Shown: piece after piece, positions 60,046 through 64,000 of the stretch
Layout: every line of letters begins with the position of its first letter
Numbering within the stretch: the first letter of the stretch is position 1
Origin: Rhodopseudomonas_A sp036404135
GTDB taxonomy: Bacteria; Pseudomonadota; Alphaproteobacteria; Rhizobiales; Xanthobacteraceae
NCBI RefSeq assembly: GCF_036404135.1
Contig: NZ_DASWPE010000098.1
Location: forward strand, 62,001-126,000
Direction of reading: 5' to 3'
Length of the DNA: 64,000 nt
The notes under the pieces: model-generated
Seen by the model: the letters and a program-made list of their open reading frames with translations, nothing else
Told to the model about the DNA's origin: nothing
Databases searched by the model: none
Made by a program: the position numbers and the translations under genes

Positions 60046-61581
60046 TCAGTGGCGCTCGGACGTCGTTCGTCGCGGCATCGATCTAAAGACTGCCCGGAGA
60101 GCCCGCAACAAACATTCTCCTATCTTCCAAATGGGCTTTCGTCGACCGGACGCGCGCGGCGGTTGCCAGCCAAGTACCGGCCCAACATGGACAGAGATGT
60201 TGTAAGCATACTGAGACTGGTTATACGGCGCACCCACATACAAGATCGCATCGCACGTTTCTGCAAGCTCTTGGTAAAGAGTATTCGCTGTCGCACAGCT
60301 GTAAAGCAGTGCCACCTTTAGACGACGATCAACTGCCCTAGCCCGCACAATCATGAAGAGCGCGCGATCGTCCGGATCTCCAACTTCTATGCTCCAGCCG
60401 GCGTCTCGCAACGGTCGGACAAGGTCACGCATACACTCCTGCACCAAGACTGCCTTACGGAGAAGGACGCCGTCGTCGGTCGGCAATTCTGGCACCAGGC
60501 GGCCGCTCTCGTGATAGTGCTTCTCCTCAATCCGCTTAACAGCTCCTTGCAGATTGCCGCGCAGCAGAGCTTGTTGCCAGAGCAGTTTGCTATCCTCATT
60601 CATCTTCGGGAAGAATGGAGAAATGGCGTGCGTGCCGTCATACCAGGACTCAACGAATCCAAGCGTCGCCAAAGCGACAACCAACCGCTCAAAGTTCGAC
60701 GATTGCTGCCAGGACAAATGCGTGTTGTGCGCAAACATATGCCGGTTGAGCGCCGTCGGACCGTCATAACGTTCCGTATCCGCGAAGAATGAGGTCTTCA
60801 GCCAACGGCGATAGGTCTCAAGAGCGAACACGACCTCGTCTTGGGAAAACAAATAATCGCAAGTCAGATACTCCCGAGGTACCCACGTTCTATCTTCTCC
60901 TCGCATCTCAAAATGCCACTCGCTCGCCGTGTCGATGGCCTTATCGAAGATTCGATCAATCCTGACGAAGAGCGGGTCGGTGCCTGCATGCGGCAGGATG
61001 CGCGACAATCCACCCTCAAGCGCCGGGATCAGGGCAGCGATGCTCGACGCACGATGGCCGCTATAGAACGCCAAGTATGCCTCGCGCGCGAGGGGAACGA
61101 GCTCCTTCAAGCTGGGGGCCTGGGAGAGTATCTGTGCAATGCACACAGCTTGGAAAGGCACAGTGTAGAGGGTTGATGTGTGATAGTGGAACAGTTTGAT
61201 CGCCCGCTCCCCGGAAGCTTGGCGAATATCGCGAAGGAGCTTGCTGGCATCAGCCATCCCTACCCACAGCGGACTAAACCACTCAGCTTTCGCCCATAGG
61301 GCCGCCTGAGCATCCATGGCCAACCTTCGCGATTGCCAGGCTGAATCCTTGCGGTATGGCACTTTCGGGAAGATGGCCCGCGTGTCACCCGTCCGCAGGA
61401 CAACGACCGGAATGGCAACGAAGCGGCCCACCGAAGACTCCTCGACGATCGCATCATGAATACCAAAGGCTGTCGCCCACTTTTCAACAAGGGCTGAAGT
61501 TATCTCCTGTCTAACATAAGTGTTGGAAGCCCGGTTCCAAATGGCCTGGAATTGTCGACTTAGCTCAGAAGAAACGTTCAT
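60046..61581 (-). CDS. Unrecognised island protein with RX4H HEPN-like motif
   Basis: The 511-residue protein starts at ATG 61581 (MNVSSELSRQFQAIWNRAS). No full-length family is recognised. Between 165 and 200 is EAYLAFYSGHRASSIAALIP; at 272-287 YDGPTALNRHMFAHNT contains R280-X4-H285, the RX4-6H signature of HEPN ribonucleases, common in toxins and defence proteins. The C-terminal region (about 395-470) has alternating beta-alpha phrases such as GWSIEVGDPDDRALFMIVRA and CDAILYVGAPYNQSQYAYNI. GC content is lower than in core genes. A defence or toxin role is inference. Confidence 0.6.
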   Translation of the reverse strand: MNVSSELSRQFQAIWNRASNTYVRQEITSALVEKWATAFGIHDAIVEESSVGRFVAIPVVVLRTGDTRAIFPKVPYRKDSAWQSRRLAMDAQAALWAKAEWFSPLWVGMADASKLLRDIRQASGERAIKLFHYHTSTLYTVPFQAVCIAQILSQAPSLKELVPLAREAYLAFYSGHRASSIAALIPALEGGLSRILPHAGTDPLFVRIDRIFDKAIDTASEWHFEMRGEDRTWVPREYLTCDYLFSQDEVVFALETYRRWLKTSFFADTERYDGPTALNRHMFAHNTHLSWQQSSNFERLVVALATLGFVESWYDGTHAISPFFPKMNEDSKLLWQQALLRGNLQGAVKRIEEKHYHESGRLVPELPTDDGVLLRKAVLVQECMRDLVRPLRDAGWSIEVGDPDDRALFMIVRARAVDRRLKVALLYSCATANTLYQELAETCDAILYVGAPYNQSQYAYNISVHVGPVLGWQPPRASGRRKPIWKIGECLLRALRAVFRSMPRRTTSERH

Positions 61582-61800
61582 CGGCGATCAGTCGTTAATA
61601 TAACTTTGTTGACGCTCACGCGGATCAATTCCTGAGTGTGTCGTTGTCGTCGATGATGACTTATTGTCAAACTGCGTGCAAGGCGCTCTGCGCTCACTAA
61701 ATGCCGCCCTTCAGGCAAAACACACATTTCCAGGTCTTGTCGCTTGAGGTTGGCAAACGGATTGCCGCAGGCAGCGCGCATTCCTCTTACGGGAAGCTGC

Positions 61801-62922
61801 TCATGACCTATACTCTCCCTTTGGGACAATAAGCGAGTAGCTCGTGCTTCGACCACCAGCTGAATCCTTCTGCAAAATCTCACGCGCGATGAGTTCATCA
61901 ATATCACGAGCTGCGGTCGCCTGGGAGACCTTCGCCAGCTTGGCCCATTTGGAAGAAGTCAGTTTGCCTTCAAATCCATCGAGTAACCGATTGATCACGA
62001 GACGTTGCCTATCGTTCAAGGACTGCCCTGCATGCAGCTCCCAGAACCGAGCTTTACCGAGGACATTGGCCAATATGACGTCCGCACCATCAAACGCGCG
62101 GTCCAGGCAGCCAAAGAACCACTCCAGCCAAGGCGTGATATCAAGCCCACCCTTCTGTGTGTGCTCTAGAATGTCGTAGTAGGATTTGCGTTCCTTCCGG
62201 ATCTGCGCGGACATGCTGTAGAACCGCTGGACGCTGTTTTCGGACCTTGCGAGCGCCAGATCCGCAATCGCACGTGCAATGCGCCCATTGCCGTCCTCGA
62301 ACGGGTGGATCGTCACAAACCACAGATGGGCAACCCCGGCCTTCAGGACAGGGTCAATGCGGCTAGAGGCGTTAAACCACTCCAGGAAGCGCTGCATTTC
62401 AGTTTCGAGCCGACCAGCAGCCGGGGCTTCGTAATGAACATTTTCACGACCAATAGGGCCGGATACGACCTGCATGGGACCGGATTGTTCGGTACGCCAT
62501 GCCCCAACGACAATTTTACTCATTCCGCTGCGCCCCGTAGGGAATAGCGCCGCATGCCAGCCGAACAGGCGCTCCGCTGTGAGGCCTTCGCTGTACTTTT
62601 CCGTGGCGTCGAGGATCATTTCGACGACGCCTTCAACGTGTCGATCTGCGGGCGCGAGCGCGCCTATATCCATCCCTAACCGTCGCGCGATAGATGAACG
62701 AACCTGCTCCCTGTCGAGAACCTCGCCTTCTATCTCGCTGGATTTGACGACTTCTTCAGTGAGCGTCTGCAAGGCGGCTTCAGCCCTGAGGTTGAAGCCC
62801 AAATGCTCCATCCGTCCGATGAGCCTGCCCTGCTTATGGCGTACAGCCGCAAGCTGCTCCGAAAGCTGCTCGCCGCTCCAGGTTAACTCCGGCCACCCCT
62901 GAATCTCGTGAATGTATGCCAT
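61801..62922 (-). CDS. Fic family protein with DUF4172 domain (AMP-transferase)
   Basis: ATG 62922 (MAYIHEIQGWPELTWSGEQL) gives 373 residues; the N-terminal 100 residues are the DUF4172 helical domain. The inhibitory helix motif S-x-x-x-E-G is SSEIEGE (61-67), so class II auto-inhibition. The Fic core has HPFEDGNGRIAR (206-217), with catalytic His. A winged helix-like C-terminus (KLTSSKWAKLAKVSQATAARDIDELI) may bind DNA. Such proteins add AMP to target proteins. The start overlaps an operator. Confidence 0.9.
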   Translation of the reverse strand: MAYIHEIQGWPELTWSGEQLSEQLAAVRHKQGRLIGRMEHLGFNLRAEAALQTLTEEVVKSSEIEGEVLDREQVRSSIARRLGMDIGALAPADRHVEGVVEMILDATEKYSEGLTAERLFGWHAALFPTGRSGMSKIVVGAWRTEQSGPMQVVSGPIGRENVHYEAPAAGRLETEMQRFLEWFNASSRIDPVLKAGVAHLWFVTIHPFEDGNGRIARAIADLALARSENSVQRFYSMSAQIRKERKSYYDILEHTQKGGLDITPWLEWFFGCLDRAFDGADVILANVLGKARFWELHAGQSLNDRQRLVINRLLDGFEGKLTSSKWAKLAKVSQATAARDIDELIAREILQKDSAGGRSTSYSLIVPKGEYRS

Positions 62923-63004
62923 TATTCTCTGCATCCTTTGCAGAGAATATGGAACCAATTCTCCTCAAGCGCAACAATATTCTATTCATTTTTTGCAGAG
63001 AATA
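62923..63004. promoter_or_regulatory. Operator: perfect inverted repeat plus a third half-site upstream of Fic gene
   Basis: TATTCTCTGCA and TGCAGAGAATA pair perfectly (11-base arms, 5-base spacer, 62923-62949), directly upstream of the Fic start. A further TGCAGAGAATA lies at 62994-63004. Direct autoregulation by the Fic protein's C-terminal winged helix is possible. Confidence 0.7.
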
Positions 63005-63419
63005 GAGGCTTTAATCTCGTCATACGGCAAAGCCGTTGAAAAATACCTGTGTTATCATTTGCTTGACCATCGTCAGGCCCCGACATGTCCAACACACGAC
63101 TTCAATAGAATCGCTGTCTATCGGGGAGACCCCGTTGCTCAAATACCTAATGGTGATTTTGCGGTTCGTACGAACGATAAATTTTTCCAAAATCAGTGGC
63201 ATAAGCCTCCACAGACCGCCAATATTGCCGGATGTTTTGCTGCTTCGAGGCCCTTCACCACCAAGCCCGACCATAGCTCATTTTACCCGCGGGTCATGAG
63301 CCCTGAGAGCGTCATCATAAGAGCTTCTCTGGAGCACTTGCGATGGCAGGTCGGAAACTACGGATCTCGGCTTATTTCGACCCGCCTCGCAGGCGCGCAA
63401 AAAAAATTGCTCAAATCCG
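62950..63419. other. AT-rich intergenic stretch
   Basis: Apart from the third operator half-site no feature is supported. Short frames here (for example 63020-63274 on the minus strand) have no start context or domain. Confidence 0.4.
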
Positions 63420-63806
63420 TTAGGCAACGGCCTGCAACTCTCCTATCAGCTTGAAGATCTCCAGTAAGACCTCCTTTGAATCGGCGAGCTTCTTTGCCAC
63501 CACCAGGTCCTGTCTGCAGGAAAGCTGGAGAACGGCCTCCAAAACGGCATCAGAGGTCCGGACCAGGTCGACCAGATGTTCACCAGTCGGACCGTTTTTC
63601 GCCAGAAACCAGTTTTTGACGGCCCGTTCATTGGCGTGAGTCAGGTTGACCACTGCTTTGATTGATGAGTTGTGCTGTCCGAACTCCCGATGCAGCGCGT
63701 CTGCGATCACCTGAGCGAATCGCGTGTTTTGAAAATATTCCTTTTGATCCGGAATCTCTTTTCCGGGCCCGGACTGACTCTTTCGGTCTGTTTTTGTAGG
63801 CGACAT
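63420..63806 (-). CDS. Small DNA-binding-like protein, HTH segment
   Basis: The 128-residue protein has SSIKAVVNLTHANERAVKNWFLAKNGPTGEHLVDLVRTSD, whose helix-turn-helix form (recognition helix ERAVKNWFLAKNG) resembles Cro/XRE-like proteins on alphaproteobacterial islands. The remaining parts are polar. Not adjacent to an obvious target gene; may regulate the recombinase region. Confidence 0.6.
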   Translation of the reverse strand: MSPTKTDRKSQSGPGKEIPDQKEYFQNTRFAQVIADALHREFGQHNSSIKAVVNLTHANERAVKNWFLAKNGPTGEHLVDLVRTSDAVLEAVLQLSCRQDLVVAKKLADSKEVLLEIFKLIGELQAVA

Positions 63807-63890
63807 TCGGCGTCTCCCTTGGTTACGCTGAAGGAACCCAAAGGACGCTCAACTGGAATTCCGGTTGATCGATGACCGAGTAGCCATGAC

Positions 63891-64000
63891 GTGCGACGTT
63901 CCAGGCAAGTACCGGCCGACGCATTTCCGGACGGCCCAATCCCAGCCGCTCAATACGTGCGCATGTCCACCGAGCATCAAAAATACTCAACTGAAAATCA
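63891..64000 (+). CDS. Serine recombinase, N-terminal start (cut by window edge)
   Basis: GTG 63891 opens a frame reading VRRSRQVPADAFPDGP then AAQYVRMSTEHQKYSTENQ at the edge. This is the resolvase N-terminus: RxSxxxQ with catalytic Ser in YVRMST, and the following Gln-Ser/Tyr block of large serine recombinases. It would catalyse integration or excision. An in-frame stop at 63873-63875 limits the start. The rest is off the window. Confidence 0.8.
   Translation, partial: MRRSRQVPADAFPDGPIPAAQYVRMSTEHQKYSTEN

Larger units (their letters stand above)
54046..64000. mobile_element. tRNA-Leu-anchored genomic island (right end outside window)
   Basis: From the tRNA scar onward GC content falls and codon use changes. 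Content is accessory: Gabija-like defence pair, transposase remnant, HEPN-like and Fic proteins, and a serine recombinase start at the edge. A second tRNA-Leu 3' half at 59316 shows that at least two integration events are stacked. No phage structural, tail or packaging gene is seen. The integrase of the outer element was not found in the window. Confidence 0.7.

Noticed and set aside
63020..63274. 84-residue minus frame in the AT-rich gap after the Fic operator
   Set aside because: No start signal or domain; composition fits non-coding DNA.
54046..64000. Prophage interpretation of the island
   Set aside because: No capsid, tail, terminase or lysis genes are visible; content is defence and mobility only.
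1..64000. CRISPR array
   Set aside because: No regularly spaced repeat array was seen. The tandem repeats are a pair only (12548) or in-frame Tyr-Gly codons (about 7270).

Overview
The window looks like a chromosomal segment of a GC-rich alphaproteobacterium of the Rhodopseudomonas/Bradyrhizobium group (Nitrobacteraceae). The signs are a porin of the alphaproteobacterial Omp2b-like type, a BTLCP transglutaminase-like protease, DUF2336, DUF3126 and zf-CHCC proteins, TTAA-N7-TTAA boxes of the CtrA type, and four families of short dispersed intergenic palindromic repeats. The genus is inferred from gene families and style; no marker such as 16S rRNA is present.

Layout, core part (1 to about 53.98 kb). 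1-0.43 kb: end of a VapBC-like toxin-antitoxin pair. 0.5-7 kb: acyl-CoA and branched-chain catabolism with regulators (mmsA, TetR, MFS, IclR, SCP-x-type thiolase). 7-10.6 kb: cell-envelope genes (Gly/Tyr-rich and other secreted proteins, tRNA-Thr(UGU), an outer-membrane beta-barrel, a lipoprotein, a His-rich protein). 10.9-14 kb: nadK, an AT-richer patch with a lone secreted protein, then an orphan receiver/Hpt pair. 14.3-17.7 kb: DUF2336 protein, lytic transglycosylase and an uncharacterised protein, with CtrA-type boxes. 17.9-28.8 kb: housekeeping (hisI, folE, a Fe-S scaffold, yidD, a TPR/glycosyltransferase, thrS, a nitroreductase). 29-41.3 kb: signalling (GGDEF/EAL, patatin, CBS, rhomboid, PAS, Crp, receiver plus hybrid kinase, tandem PilZ). 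41.6-53.9 kb: BTLCP protease, MarR, the major porin, a tiny Rmf/CrpP-like gene, a gamma-carbonic anhydrase, cysE, an alpha/beta hydrolase and an FAD monooxygenase.

Accessory part (about 53.99 kb to the end). The sequence becomes visibly poorer in GC and codon use changes. The boundary is the 3' half of a tRNA-Leu(UAA) gene on the minus strand, cut at the anticodon stem, which is a classic integration scar. A second tRNA-Leu(UAA) 3' half lies 5.3 kb further on in the same orientation, joined to the 3' part of a group I intron. Between them sits an overlapping gene pair encoding an OLD-type ATPase/TOPRIM nuclease and a UvrD-like helicase, the architecture of the Gabija anti-phage system. Beyond come a decayed IS481-type transposase, an unrecognised 511-residue protein with an RX4H (HEPN-like) motif, a Fic/DUF4172 AMP-transferase with a perfect inverted-repeat operator, a small unknown protein, and the first codons of a serine recombinase at the right edge.

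How it fits together: the core carries ordinary metabolism and envelope functions plus cell-cycle and c-di-GMP signalling genes that may share CtrA control. The right 10 kb is a tRNA-anchored defence/mobile island that appears to have been built by more than one integration.
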